DNA of 29,665 nucleotides from assembly GCA_945872285.1 (NCBI GenBank), contig CAMBZR010000038.1:1-29665 (forward strand), read 5' to 3'. The stretch comes from Bordetella parapertussis. Its GTDB lineage: Bacteria; Pseudomonadota; Gammaproteobacteria; Burkholderiales; Burkholderiaceae_B. Of the stretch, positions 1 to 7,435 are shown in pieces. Below the pieces are notes generated by a model, which had not been told where the DNA came from, made no database searches, and saw only the letters and a list, made by a program, of their open reading frames with translations. The first letter of the stretch is position 1. Every line of letters begins with the position of its first letter. The position numbers were made by a program, and so were the translations under genes.

Positions 1-548
1 CCGAGTTGATCGCCTACGGACGCCAAAATCCGGGCAAACTTAACTTTGGCAGTCATAGCGGCGTGACGCAACTGATGTTCAGCCGCATTTCGAAACAAAA
101 CGATATTCAAATGAATTTAATTCCCTACAAAGGCGAAGCGCCCAATGTCAACGATTTATTAGGCGGCCATGTGCAGTTCACTTTCGTATCAACCATTAGC
201 ACGATGCAGCACATCAGCGATGGCAAACTTATTCCGATGGCGATGCTACTGAATAAGCGCTCCCCTCTGCTGCCTAACGTACCCACCGTTAGCGAAGCTG
301 GTCTGCCCTCATTGGGTGCTGAAAGCTGGGCGGCGCTATTTGGTCCAGCTAAGCTACCCCCTGCAATCGCCACGAAAATGAGCGAATCCATCAGAGAAGC
401 GATGGCTAACTCTGAGGTACGCGCGCGCATCGAAAGACAGGGATTTGACCTCGAAGGTTCCACCCCTGCACAGCTGGGTGCTTATGTATCAAGCCAACTC
501 AAAGACTGGAAACAATCCTTTACCGAGGCAGGGATGCAACCGGAGTGA
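1..548 (+). CDS. Bug/TctC-family periplasmic solute-binding protein, 3' part
   Basis: C-terminal portion of a tripartite-tricarboxylate-transporter (TTT) type binding protein; the reading frame is open to the left edge, so the signal peptide and first lobe lie outside the window. Visible family features are the PGKLNFGS segment, the IPYKGEAPNVNDLLGGHVQF segment with the typical 'YKG..P...DLLGG' signature, the 'RSPLLPNVPTVSEAGLP' segment, and a C-terminal helix ending in a 'TPAQLGAYVSSQLKDW' type tail. Such proteins bind carboxylated small molecules in the periplasm and deliver them to a TctAB-type permease. No permease gene is visible here. A weak inverted repeat (GGTAGCC at 580-586, GGCTACC at 607-613) lies after the stop, between this gene and the convergent thioesterase gene. 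The ligand cannot be inferred. Confidence 0.9.
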   Translation, partial: ELIAYGRQNPGKLNFGSHSGVTQLMFSRISKQNDIQMNLIPYKGEAPNVNDLLGGHVQFTFVSTISTMQHISDGKLIPMAMLLNKRSPLLPNVPTVSEAGLPSLGAESWAALFGPAKLPPAIATKMSESIREAMANSEVRARIERQGFDLEGSTPAQLGAYVSSQLKDWKQSFTEAGMQPE

Positions 549-608
549 TGCACTGCAAGTCGAACTCGAAAACTGACGAGGTAGCCAACCCTGACGCAGC
601 GCCGTGGG

Positions 609-1037
609 CTACCGACCTTTATGAACCCGCGCGGCAAAGATCGCTGAGGCTTTAAGCACTAAGCGATCACCCACGTGTAGTTCGCAGTTACCAAAGCGCA
701 CCCGACCGCTCACCTTACTTAAGCTTACGCTTGCTTCCACCCATTCGCCCAACACTGCTGGACTAATGAAATCGACCGATAAATGCATCGTCAACACATC
801 ATTCGTTTGGTTATTGGCGTGCGCCACATTCATCCCAATCGCTTGATCTGCCACCGTCGAAAGCATTCCACCGTGCACCACGCGTTCGATATTTAGGTGC
901 TCTTGCGCAACGCGAAACCCAAGCCTAAGCAGGTGAGCACCGTCAGGCTTGGAATAGATCGGCCCGATCATCGTGGTGAAGGGTTCAACCATAAAAATCG
1001 GAGTAAACCCGTCAGGAACTGAGTGCGAAGCATTCAT
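609..1037 (-). CDS. PaaI/YdiI-like hotdog-fold acyl-CoA thioesterase
   Basis: Small (142 aa) hotdog-fold protein. The family motif is present: H55-G56-G57 in VVHGGMLSTVADQAIG, with the acidic residue D64 seven positions after G57, which in this family positions or activates water for thioester hydrolysis. I chose the ATG at 1037: it has a GAGGGG-type ribosome site about 9 bases upstream and leaves a short gap after the SDR gene, while the longer frame to 1079 would overlap that gene. It is cytoplasmic and probably cotranscribed with the SDR upstream of it, suggesting release of an acyl group from CoA during catabolism of an unidentified acid. Substrate unknown. Confidence 0.85.
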   Translation of the reverse strand: MNASHSVPDGFTPIFMVEPFTTMIGPIYSKPDGAHLLRLGFRVAQEHLNIERVVHGGMLSTVADQAIGMNVAHANNQTNDVLTMHLSVDFISPAVLGEWVEASVSLSKVSGRVRFGNCELHVGDRLVLKASAIFAARVHKGR

Positions 1038-1053
1038 TTGAGACCGCCCCTCG

Positions 1054-1809
1054 TTAAACCGTGTAGGTTGCGCCGCCATCGACCGGAATAATCGCGCCTG
1101 TCACATGTCGAGATTGATCAGAGAGCAGCCAAAGTGTGGCCTCTGCCACATCTTCGGGAGTACCTGGCCGATTAAAGGTCTGTGCGCTACGCTCGGACAT
1201 CGCACCCGTCGATTTCATCATCTGATCCAAACGCTCTGAGGCGATCGGCCCAGGCGCGACCGTATTGACTCGAATGCCGAAAGGTAGATACGCATCCGCG
1301 ACTCCTTTAGCTAACAGATTGACTGCAGCGTTTGCACAACCGCCTGGCAAGTGCGTAGCGGTGGGCTGCTTGCCCCCACGACCCGACAGGTTCACGATCG
1401 CCCCTCGCTTGCGCTCTGACATGGCGGGCAACACTGCACGCATTGTGCGAACGTAGCCCAATAATTTTGAATTCAATACATCCAGCCACACCTCATCATC
1501 TAAGCTCATGAGTGGGCCAAAATCTGAAATCGACGTTGAATTCACCAGACCATCGATTTGACCAAATTGTTGAAGAATATTCTTGGCGGCTGCATCCACA
1601 CTTTGACGGTCTTTGATATCGAGCGTCAACGCCAGCGTTCGTCCGCCCGCGGCGACAATTTCTGTTGTTAGCGCCTGGAGTTTTTCGACTGAACGGCCCG
1701 ACACTACAACAATTGCCTCTTCACTCGCAATGCGACGAGCGACTGCCGCGCCCAACGCCCCCGAAGCCCCCACCACCCAAATCACACGATTTTCTAATAA
1801 TTTTGTCAT
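1054..1809 (-). CDS. Short-chain dehydrogenase/reductase (SDR) family protein with altered active site
   Basis: 251-aa Rossmann-fold protein. The nucleotide-binding loop VVGASGALG (G14, G17, G20) is intact, and the C-terminal half has the usual GIRVNTVAPGPI and VTGAIIPVDGGA segments. The catalytic region is unusual. Where classical SDRs have NNAG this protein reads NSTS (from N90). The active-site Ser-Tyr-Lys positions align with G143, G156 and N160 in LSGRGG...PGGCANAAV, so the classical triad seems to be missing. The ATG at 1809 (AGGG about 9 bases upstream) is preferred over a TTG at 1833. The thioesterase gene follows after 16 bases and is probably in the same operon. It may be a non-canonical SDR subgroup or a binding protein rather than a standard alcohol dehydrogenase. 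Confidence 0.88.
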   Translation of the reverse strand: MTKLLENRVIWVVGASGALGAAVARRIASEEAIVVVSGRSVEKLQALTTEIVAAGGRTLALTLDIKDRQSVDAAAKNILQQFGQIDGLVNSTSISDFGPLMSLDDEVWLDVLNSKLLGYVRTMRAVLPAMSERKRGAIVNLSGRGGKQPTATHLPGGCANAAVNLLAKGVADAYLPFGIRVNTVAPGPIASERLDQMMKSTGAMSERSAQTFNRPGTPEDVAEATLWLLSDQSRHVTGAIIPVDGGATYTV

Positions 1810-1910
1810 GAGCAACGCCCTGTTCTTTGTCAAATCTAACGTGCCATAATAACTGGTAGATTAAGTCCTTGAGCACGCCCCAACCACACCACGCCAAGAG
1901 AGACACTGCC

Positions 1911-2657
1911 ATGGCCATCATCAACACGATCAACGAAGCGCGCAGCAACCGCCGTGAACGCCCGATTCCCTCTGCCCCAGGCGTGCTTGGGGGCTTTGTC
2001 TTCAGAAGCGATTTGATCCCTGAAACCGGCGATGCCGAATCGGACGTACCAAACTGCAAACTAATCGAACAGCAACCCGGCGCAGTTTTGCAATCGCATT
2101 TTCACATTGTCGACCAATTTCAAATTATGGTGGCGGGCGAAGGCTTACTGGGCAAGCATAAGGTTTGGCCCTTCACCGTACACTTTGCGGCTAAGCACAC
2201 GGGCTATGGTCCGATTACCGCGGGCGAGCAAGGCCTGCACTACATGGTTTTTAGATTAGGCAAAGACAGCGGCGCTGGCTACTTACCTGAGCAGCGCGAT
2301 CAAATGAAAGACCTGCCGCGCCGTCATGTGATGGGTCCACCAGTCGGTTGCTTAAGTGATACCGCACGCACGACTTTAGCGCGCACAATTGAACACAACG
2401 CGATCGCCGTGCAGCCAGATGGTTTATGTGCGACCGCATATCAAGCCCCGGCCCAACAAACCATTCTCGGGCCAGAACCAAAAACGGGTCGCGGACAATT
2501 TGCTTATATTGCTGCGGGTTCAGTCACCCACGACGAGCAGCAGCTTGGTGCTGGCACGGTCATTTTTATTACACCAACTGAACCTCGCCTAGAGCTGACA
2601 ACGGGCCCGGACGGTGCAGAGATTTTGTTGATGCAATTTCCAAAAATAACTGTTTGA
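1911..2657 (+). CDS. Cupin-domain protein of unknown function
   Basis: 248-aa protein with a cupin-like beta-barrel signature: a run GAVLQSHFHIVDQFQIMVAGEG resembles cupin motif 1, with the HxH pair present but the usual glutamate replaced by Asp/Gln. A second barrel-like part near the C-terminus (GRGQFAYIAAGSVTH...LGAGTVIFITPTEPRLELTTG) suggests a bicupin arrangement. No signal peptide is seen, so it is probably cytoplasmic. The ATG at 1911 follows an AGAGAG stretch about 10 bases upstream; an upstream TTG at 1869 is less likely. It is transcribed away from the SDR/thioesterase operon across about 100 bases containing a CATAAT hexamer (1845-1850). It could be a dioxygenase-like or sugar-isomerase-like cupin, or a ligand-sensing protein; I cannot choose. 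Confidence 0.8.
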   Translation: MAIINTINEARSNRRERPIPSAPGVLGGFVFRSDLIPETGDAESDVPNCKLIEQQPGAVLQSHFHIVDQFQIMVAGEGLLGKHKVWPFTVHFAAKHTGYGPITAGEQGLHYMVFRLGKDSGAGYLPEQRDQMKDLPRRHVMGPPVGCLSDTARTTLARTIEHNAIAVQPDGLCATAYQAPAQQTILGPEPKTGRGQFAYIAAGSVTHDEQQLGAGTVIFITPTEPRLELTTGPDGAEILLMQFPKITV

Positions 2658-2689
2658 TGCAAGGCACACTCACACACTCGAAGCAACCG

Positions 2690-3682
2690 TTAAGGTTGTA
2701 ACTGAAGGTTGTACTCTTTTGCCACACGTTGCCATTTAGCGATTTCAGCCCGCCTGAAAATATCTAGCTCTTCTGGGGTTGAGGCAATGATCTCGCCATT
2801 AAATTCGTGAATACGCGCGATCACTGCAGGTTGCTTTAAGGCATAAACAAAGGCCTTGTTCAACCGCGCAATGATTTCCGGTGGCGTCGCAGCGGGCGCG
2901 TAGATACCATTCCACTCGTAGCTTGCATAACCAGCTACTCCCGCTTCAGCGATCGTCGGAACATCTGGATACGCCGCGATACGTTTGTCGCTCCCTACGG
3001 CAATGACACGAAGTTTGCCCGCACGAACATGCGGCAAAGAGGTACCGACCGTTGAAAACATCATCGTCACTTGGCCTGACATGACGTCTGTCAGCGCCAG
3101 CGAACCACCTTTGTAGTGCACAGCCTCAAGGTGCGTACCCGACAACGCATTGAACAAGACCCCCGCCAAATGTTGTGCACCGCCTGGGCCCGAAGACGCG
3201 TAATACAACAATGGCTCTTTTTGCTTGCCCGCAGCGATCAGGTCGGCAACAGTTTTAAGCGCGTTATCTGAGCGCACCACCAAAACGTTAGGCACACGCT
3301 GCAGCAAAGTAATCGGTGCAAAATCTTTTAGGGTATCGAACAGCATCTTGGGCTGCACCGCTGGATTTTGCGCATGATTAGCGGCATCAAGCATGATTGT
3401 GTAGCCGTCAGGCGCAGCCTTAGCCACACTCGCACCGCCAATCATGCCGCCCGCGCCACCGCGGTTTTCAACCACAATATTTTGGCCAAGCTCTTTAGAA
3501 ACTTCAGGCGCCAGCATTCTTGCCACTAAATCTGCGGTTCCCCCTGGGGGATAGGTCACAACCAAAGCAATCGGGCGCTCGGGATACGCGGCACAAACCG
3601 CTACGGGTACTGCTGCGGTAGCGCACAGCAACAAGGCAGCACTTAGCAGACACCAACGTTGATCATTCATTTTTTTCATCAT
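2690..3682 (-). CDS. Bug/TctC-family periplasmic solute-binding protein
   Basis: Full-length (330 aa) Bug protein. An N-terminal basic stretch and hydrophobic core (CLLSAALLLCATAAVPVAV) ending near CAAYPERP form a secretion signal. Mature-part family signatures follow in order: VVTYPPGGTADLVAR, a GQNIVVENRGGAGG loop, APDGYT, HYKGGSLALTDVMSGQV, YPDVPTIAEAG, and a C-terminal TPEELDIFRRAEIAKW helix. These loops make the carboxylate-binding cleft in characterised members. Two adjacent ATG codons (3682 and 3679) follow an AGAGG site; the second has the better spacing. It is read from a promoter in the 3683-3915 intergenic region, divergent from the flavoprotein operon. No tctA/tctB is nearby, so its permease must be encoded elsewhere or it has another role. 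Confidence 0.93.
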   Translation of the reverse strand: MMKKMNDQRWCLLSAALLLCATAAVPVAVCAAYPERPIALVVTYPPGGTADLVARMLAPEVSKELGQNIVVENRGGAGGMIGGASVAKAAPDGYTIMLDAANHAQNPAVQPKMLFDTLKDFAPITLLQRVPNVLVVRSDNALKTVADLIAAGKQKEPLLYYASSGPGGAQHLAGVLFNALSGTHLEAVHYKGGSLALTDVMSGQVTMMFSTVGTSLPHVRAGKLRVIAVGSDKRIAAYPDVPTIAEAGVAGYASYEWNGIYAPAATPPEIIARLNKAFVYALKQPAVIARIHEFNGEIIASTPEELDIFRRAEIAKWQRVAKEYNLQLQP

Positions 3683-3791
3683 TGCCTCTGAGGGTTCAAT
3701 TGTTTAAGGCTGCGGCCGCGCTAAAGATTACTACAGAATAACCACACCTATTGAGCAGCCACACCGACCTCACATCTGCAAGCACCTTTTT

Positions 3792-3820
3792 TTTATAAAA
3801 AGAGAGCGTGCGCTTTGCAA
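3792..3820 (-). promoter_or_regulatory. Predicted sigma-70 promoter for the Bug gene
   Basis: On the minus strand, a -35 hexamer TTGCAA (3820 to 3815) is followed after exactly 17 bases by a -10 hexamer TATAAA (3797 to 3792), four and five matches of six to the sigma-70 consensus. It would start transcription roughly 100 bases before the Bug start codon at 3682. TTGCAA is its own reverse complement, so the same six bases can also serve the divergent promoter. Confidence 0.55.
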
Positions 3821-3842
3821 TTTTCGCTTAGACGATTATTCT
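3815..3842 (+). promoter_or_regulatory. Predicted sigma-70 promoter for the flavoprotein/CMD/AhpD operon
   Basis: TTGCAA at 3815-3820, a 16-base spacer and TATTCT at 3837-3842 (four of six matches in each hexamer) precede the flavoprotein start codon by about 75 bases. The -35 is physically the same element as that of the minus-strand Bug promoter. A 12-base direct repeat GCAATTTTCGCT occurs at 3817-3828 and again at 3878-3889. Confidence 0.4.
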
Positions 3843-3854
3843 TAGCCTAATCGT
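3832..3854. promoter_or_regulatory. Inverted repeat, possible operator over the plus-strand -10
   Basis: ACGATTA (3832-3838) and TAATCGT (3848-3854) form a perfect 7-base inverted repeat with a 9-base centre. It covers the proposed -10 of the flavoprotein operon, a position typical of a dimeric repressor site. No regulator gene is in the window, so the binding protein is unknown and the assignment is inference. Confidence 0.4.
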
Positions 3855-3915
3855 TAGCAAAGAACTCGCGTCAGCAGGCAATTTTCGCTCACTCTTTCAT
3901 CGTTTCAGGATAAAT

Positions 3916-5385
3916 ATGGCGGGCACTCCATTAGCCGCTCAAGGTTTGGCTCAATTACAAGCGCGACTCGAGCAAGATCTCGCCTGGCTTGAGCTTCCGG
4001 CCAAGCGCTGGGTCGTCACGCGCGAGCGCGAAGGTCAACCCATTCTTGAGGTTGCCGTGATTGGCGGCGGCATGGCGGGCATGGCGGCAGCGGCCTCGCT
4101 CACGCTGACCGGCATTGAGGCCGTGATGTTTGATCGGGCACCCGCCGGGCTTGAAGGCCCCTGGGTCACCACAGCTCGCATGGAGACCCTGCGCTCGCCC
4201 AAGCAACTGACAGGGCCTGCCCTGGGCTTGCCGGCCTTGACCTTTCGTGCGTGGTTTGAAGCGCAGTTCGGGCTTGAGGCCTGGGCGGCGCTGGATAAAA
4301 TTCCGCGCACGCAGTGGATGGATTACCTGCGTTGGTATCGGCAAGCCCTCAAGCTCGATTTACGCAATGAGCACCACGTCACAAAGATCGAGCCGCGCCC
4401 CGAGGGCTTGGTGCGCCTGGTCATGGCGACTCCCTCGGGCCAACAAACGGTCTACGCGCGCCGCGTTGTGCTGGCCACTGGGCGCGACGGTTTAGGCGGT
4501 GCCTACCTGCCTGAAATCACGGCAACGCTGCCTCGTGCCCTTTGGGCACATTCTTCCGACAAGCTTGATTACAGCACCCTTGTAGGTAAACGTATCGGTG
4601 TCATTGGCGCGGGTGCATCGGCGATGGACAGTGCAGCGACCGCACTTGAAGCGGGCGCCGCCAGCGTTGATTTGTTGATTCGTCGTCCCGACTTACCACG
4701 CATCAACAAAGGCAAAGGCGCTGGCCACGCCGGCATGAATCTTGGTTTCGTCGATCTGCCCGACGTTTGGAAATGGCGTATTCGCCATTATTTAGGGGTT
4801 GAACAGGTGCCCGCCCCTCGAGGCAGCACGCTGCGGGTATCGAGGCACGCGAATGCTCGTTTTAACTTGAGCTGTCCTCTTGAGGCCATCACAGTTAAAA
4901 ATAATCTTTTGCTGGTCAAAACGCCTCTTGGTCAGTTCGAACTGGATTTTTTAATCTTCTCGACTGGCTTCAAAATCGATTGGTGGGCACGTCCTGAATA
5001 CGCCAGTATCGCCCCGCACGTGCTTGCCTGGGGGCATCGCAAACTCGAACTCACTGAACCGCCCAGCCAAGAAATGCTCGATTCTCCCGACCTTGGCCGC
5101 GTCTTCGAGTTTCAAGAAATCACACCAGGGGCTTGCCCAGGCCTTTCAAACATTCATTGCTTTTGTTACCCCGCTGCCTTATCGCACGGCACTGTATCCG
5201 GTGATATTCCGGCAATCACTGAGGGCGCAAAACGTTTGTCTACGGGGATTGCCAGCTTGTTTTACCGCGAAGACATCGCTGAGCACTATAAACGCATGGA
5301 GGCGTATGCCGACCCAGAACTGCTTGGCGATGAATGGACGCCCGCAAACACACTTCAGTATTCAAAAGTTGACTCAATCCTATGA
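3916..5385 (+). CDS. Flavin-containing monooxygenase-like FAD/NAD(P)-binding oxidoreductase
   Basis: 489-aa two-Rossmann flavoprotein. The FAD site is VIGGGMAGMAAAA (GGGMAG at 50-55) followed by an acidic strand end FDR at about 72-74; the NAD(P) site is GVIGAGASAMDSA (GAGASA at 231-236). A conserved ATG segment (VVLATGRDG, 187-189) and an HSSDKLDYS stretch match the layout of Baeyer-Villiger/flavin monooxygenases and related oxidoreductases. No signal peptide is visible. The start codon at 3916 has AGGA five bases upstream. Its stop overlaps the start of the CMD gene (ATGA), so it is translationally coupled to two AhpD/CMD-fold genes. It probably oxygenates or oxidises a small organic substrate with NAD(P)H; the substrate is unknown. 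Confidence 0.88.
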   Translation: MAGTPLAAQGLAQLQARLEQDLAWLELPAKRWVVTREREGQPILEVAVIGGGMAGMAAAASLTLTGIEAVMFDRAPAGLEGPWVTTARMETLRSPKQLTGPALGLPALTFRAWFEAQFGLEAWAALDKIPRTQWMDYLRWYRQALKLDLRNEHHVTKIEPRPEGLVRLVMATPSGQQTVYARRVVLATGRDGLGGAYLPEITATLPRALWAHSSDKLDYSTLVGKRIGVIGAGASAMDSAATALEAGAASVDLLIRRPDLPRINKGKGAGHAGMNLGFVDLPDVWKWRIRHYLGVEQVPAPRGSTLRVSRHANARFNLSCPLEAITVKNNLLLVKTPLGQFELDFLIFSTGFKIDWWARPEYASIAPHVLAWGHRKLELTEPPSQEMLDSPDLGRVFEFQEITPGACPGLSNIHCFCYPAALSHGTVSGDIPAITEGAKRLSTGIASLFYREDIAEHYKRMEAYADPELLGDEWTPANTLQYSKVDSIL

Positions 5386-5897
5386 CAAATAATCTAGCCG
5401 CTGACACCATTGATCGTCTGGTAGGACTCGGTCCTGCGCTCAGCACATTTTCGGTACGCCATCAGCGAGACAAGGTTGTTTCTGCGACCCAAAAAAGCGA
5501 AGATGGCTTATTTGACCCCCGCTTGCTAGGCCTGACGCTCGCCGAGCGACTGCTGGTGGCGTTGCTGGCTTGCCAGCTCACACCCTCAGCACGCTGCGCT
5601 GCCGAATACCACCACCGACTCACGCTCTTAGGCGTTGAGCGCGCGCTCTTAGACGCCGTCTTGGCTGTTTCTTTAGAGGGCATCACAGAACCGCGGCTTC
5701 ATGCAATGTTGATGTTCACGCACACCTTAATTACGGATCCCGTCAAGGCGGATCAGGTCGCTTTACAAGCGCTGCCGCAGGCAGGTTTATCGACCCCAGA
5801 GGTCGTCACGCTTGCACAGCTGATTGCCTTTGTATCTTATCAAGTGCGTGTGGTGGCGGGCTTAAACGCCATGAAATTGTTGGAGCAACAAGCATGA
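5382..5897 (+). CDS. CMD (carboxymuconolactone decarboxylase)-fold protein, resembles the Avi_7170 family
   Basis: 171-aa mainly helical protein with the arrangement of AhpD/CMD domains, recalled as similar to the 'CMD domain protein, Avi_7170 family' that is usually paired with an Avi_7169-type AhpD protein, as here. It has no CxxC: the only nearby cysteines are in ACQLTPSARC, separated by seven residues, so peroxidase chemistry of its own is unlikely. It starts inside the stop of the flavoprotein gene (ATGA at 5382) and its own stop overlaps the start of the next gene the same way, so the three products are probably made in a fixed ratio and may form a complex. The family name is from memory and should be treated as probable. 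Confidence 0.8.
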   Translation: MTNNLAADTIDRLVGLGPALSTFSVRHQRDKVVSATQKSEDGLFDPRLLGLTLAERLLVALLACQLTPSARCAAEYHHRLTLLGVERALLDAVLAVSLEGITEPRLHAMLMFTHTLITDPVKADQVALQALPQAGLSTPEVVTLAQLIAFVSYQVRVVAGLNAMKLLEQQA

Positions 5898-6475
5898 GCG
5901 AACAAATTGAAATCAAGGGCTTCACCAATGCCACGCTAGGCTGGAAGGCTTGGCTTGATGTGGTCAGCCTAGAGTCTGCGACACCCGAACAGCTGGCCGT
6001 GCTTGAAGAAAGCCATCCGAAGGCTAAGGTCTCTGACTACTATCTTTTTTTAGTGCATCAACCCGAGGTCCTCAAACAGCGTTCGATTGCCTTTAATTCA
6101 ATCATGTATGCGCCAGGTGGTATGCCTCGAGCAGAGCGCGAGCTCGGTGCCACGGTCGTGTCGCGTGTCAATGGCTGTGTCTATTGCGCCTCGGTGCATG
6201 CACAACGGTTTGAACAACTAGCCAAACGTACCGACGTAATTATCGAGGTTTTTAACGATCCTAACAGTGCCGGTACCTCTGAACGCGAACGCGCGATCGT
6301 GCAGTTTTCGCTGGCCTTGACCCGCACGCCTGATGCGGTCTCAGCGAGTGACATTCAAGCACTGAAAGACGTTGGCTTAACTGAATTGGAAATCTTGGAT
6401 TTAATGCATTCGGTGGCAATTTTTGCGTGGGCGAACCGACTGATGTTGAATCTGGGCGAACCTGTCTTCGCCTGA
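5894..6475 (+). CDS. AhpD-like alkylhydroperoxidase-domain protein, resembles the Avi_7169 family
   Basis: 193-aa AhpD/CMD-fold protein carrying a complete AhpD active-site motif: E83, C95, C98 and H102 in the spacing E-x11-C-x2-C-x3-H (RELGATVV...NGCVYCASVH). In AhpD the two cysteines reduce peroxide or a partner thiol and the Glu/His relay protons. The gene begins with a 4-base overlap of the CMD gene, giving the third member of a coupled operon with the flavoprotein. A plausible role is removing hydroperoxide formed by uncoupled flavin chemistry, or acting on a reactive intermediate; this is inference. A Bug pseudogene follows on the same strand about 50 bases later. Confidence 0.88.
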   Translation: MSEQIEIKGFTNATLGWKAWLDVVSLESATPEQLAVLEESHPKAKVSDYYLFLVHQPEVLKQRSIAFNSIMYAPGGMPRAERELGATVVSRVNGCVYCASVHAQRFEQLAKRTDVIIEVFNDPNSAGTSERERAIVQFSLALTRTPDAVSASDIQALKDVGLTELEILDLMHSVAIFAWANRLMLNLGEPVFA

Positions 6476-6527
6476 AACACAAAGCGTTACCGCAAGTTCA
6501 ACAACATTCTTTTTTGCGAGGCTTCTC

Positions 6528-6690
6528 ATGCGCTTAAACACTAAAACCCTTTTTGCGGGCACTGCGCTTCTGGCCTGTCTATCCCTTCGCGGCGCTGGGT
6601 GGCACTCCGGCAGAGCTCGCGACGCATCTGGCTGCAGAACTCGAAAAATGGGCTCTTGTGATCAAGGCCGCGGGCATCAAGAACCAGTAA
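6528..6690 (+). pseudogene. Bug/TctC solute-binding protein remnant (internal deletion)
   Basis: The frame opening at ATG 6528 gives a normal Bug-type signal sequence (MRLNTKTLFAGTALLACLSL) and then loses sense. From 6598, in another frame, a typical Bug C-terminus reads GGTPAELATHLAAELEK and on to AAGIKNQ, stopping with TAA at 6688-6690. Full-length family members here are about 320-330 residues, so roughly 800 bases between the signal peptide and the last 30 codons have been lost, with a frame change at the join near 6585-6598. A GAGG ribosome site precedes the ATG. Its position just after the AhpD-like gene suggests that operon once ended with its own binding protein. Confidence 0.8.
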
Positions 6691-6694
6691 GGTG

Positions 6695-7435
6695 TCAGCC
6701 CGTCAGCGCCTGGGCTTGCAAAGCAAACAGTCGGCCATAGCCCGCAGCATTATCATTAATTCCATAATTTCTTAGCGCAAACCACACCATGGCTTGATTG
6801 CTGGTAATAACGGGTCGATCAAGCAAGGCTTCGATTCGTTCGATCGCCTCGGCCGAACGCACTGCTGTGCAGCTAATAAAATAAGCATCGGCTTGAGGAT
6901 CTTGATGTTTTAAGGCTAGATCCACCCAGACCTGCTCTGACAGTTTGCCCATCTCAGCGTTGCCGTTGATACCCAAGCCGACCTGCGTGAGGACTTCAAA
7001 CCCGTGATGTTCTAAAAACGCGCACTCGCGTAGGTTGACTTCTTCAATATACGGCGTCAGCAACACTATTTTTTTCGCCTGCAACGCTCGTAACGCCGAA
7101 ACAAGCGCTTGAGCCGTCGAAAAAGCAGGTAACCCACTGGCCTGTTCAATGCGGTGTTGAATCTCCTGTCCTAACTGCGCACTGAACGTACTAACCGCGG
7201 TGCAGTGAAACACCACCACACCGACTTGCGCATCTGCCAAGAGTTTTGCGCCTGCTTCAACGTGCCGGCTCATCTCGATCAGTTCTGCCTCAGAACTGCC
7301 ACGCAACTCTAAACGCGTGATGTAGGCCACCACACCCGCGGGCAACATGGCATGAATCTGTGGCTCGGCGATCACGTTACCCGAAGGCACCATCACGCCT
7401 AAGCGCAGCCGCGCACCGTAATCAATGACTGGCAT
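6695..7435 (-). CDS. Asp/Glu racemase-superfamily enzyme (maleate isomerase/arylmalonate decarboxylase-like)
   Basis: 246-aa protein. The start LRLGVMVPSGNVIAEPQ is typical of maleate cis-trans isomerases and arylmalonate decarboxylases. Two cysteines lie at the two pseudo-symmetric active-site positions: C78 in VVFHCTAVST and C189 in YFISCTAVRS. Isomerases and racemases of this superfamily use both cysteines, whereas arylmalonate decarboxylase keeps only the second, so isomerase or racemase chemistry is more likely. The gene overlaps the end of the MetE-like gene by 14 bases, indicating translational coupling. Probably cytoplasmic. The substrate, maleate-like diacid or another, cannot be read from sequence. 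Confidence 0.85.
   Translation of the reverse strand: MPVIDYGARLRLGVMVPSGNVIAEPQIHAMLPAGVVAYITRLELRGSSEAELIEMSRHVEAGAKLLADAQVGVVVFHCTAVSTFSAQLGQEIQHRIEQASGLPAFSTAQALVSALRALQAKKIVLLTPYIEEVNLRECAFLEHHGFEVLTQVGLGINGNAEMGKLSEQVWVDLALKHQDPQADAYFISCTAVRSAEAIERIEALLDRPVITSNQAMVWFALRNYGINDNAAGYGRLFALQAQALTG

Noticed and set aside
580..613. Terminator between the first Bug gene and the thioesterase
   Set aside because: A 7-base inverted repeat exists, but the loop is 20 bases and no proper T-run follows, so I mention it only in the gene entry.
1833..1862. AATCTA/TAGATT inverted repeat between the SDR and cupin genes as an operator
   Set aside because: Six-base arms with an 18-base centre are too weak to separate from chance without comparative data.
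4035..4344. Minus-strand open frames inside the flavoprotein gene
   Set aside because: They are antisense shadows of a well-supported gene, with no ribosome site and no family resemblance. The same applies to the other long antisense frames in the window.
6528..6740. 70-codon open frame as an intact small gene
   Set aside because: Only the first 20 or so residues make sense (a Bug signal peptide); the rest is out-of-frame reading of a Bug C-terminus, so it is a pseudogene.
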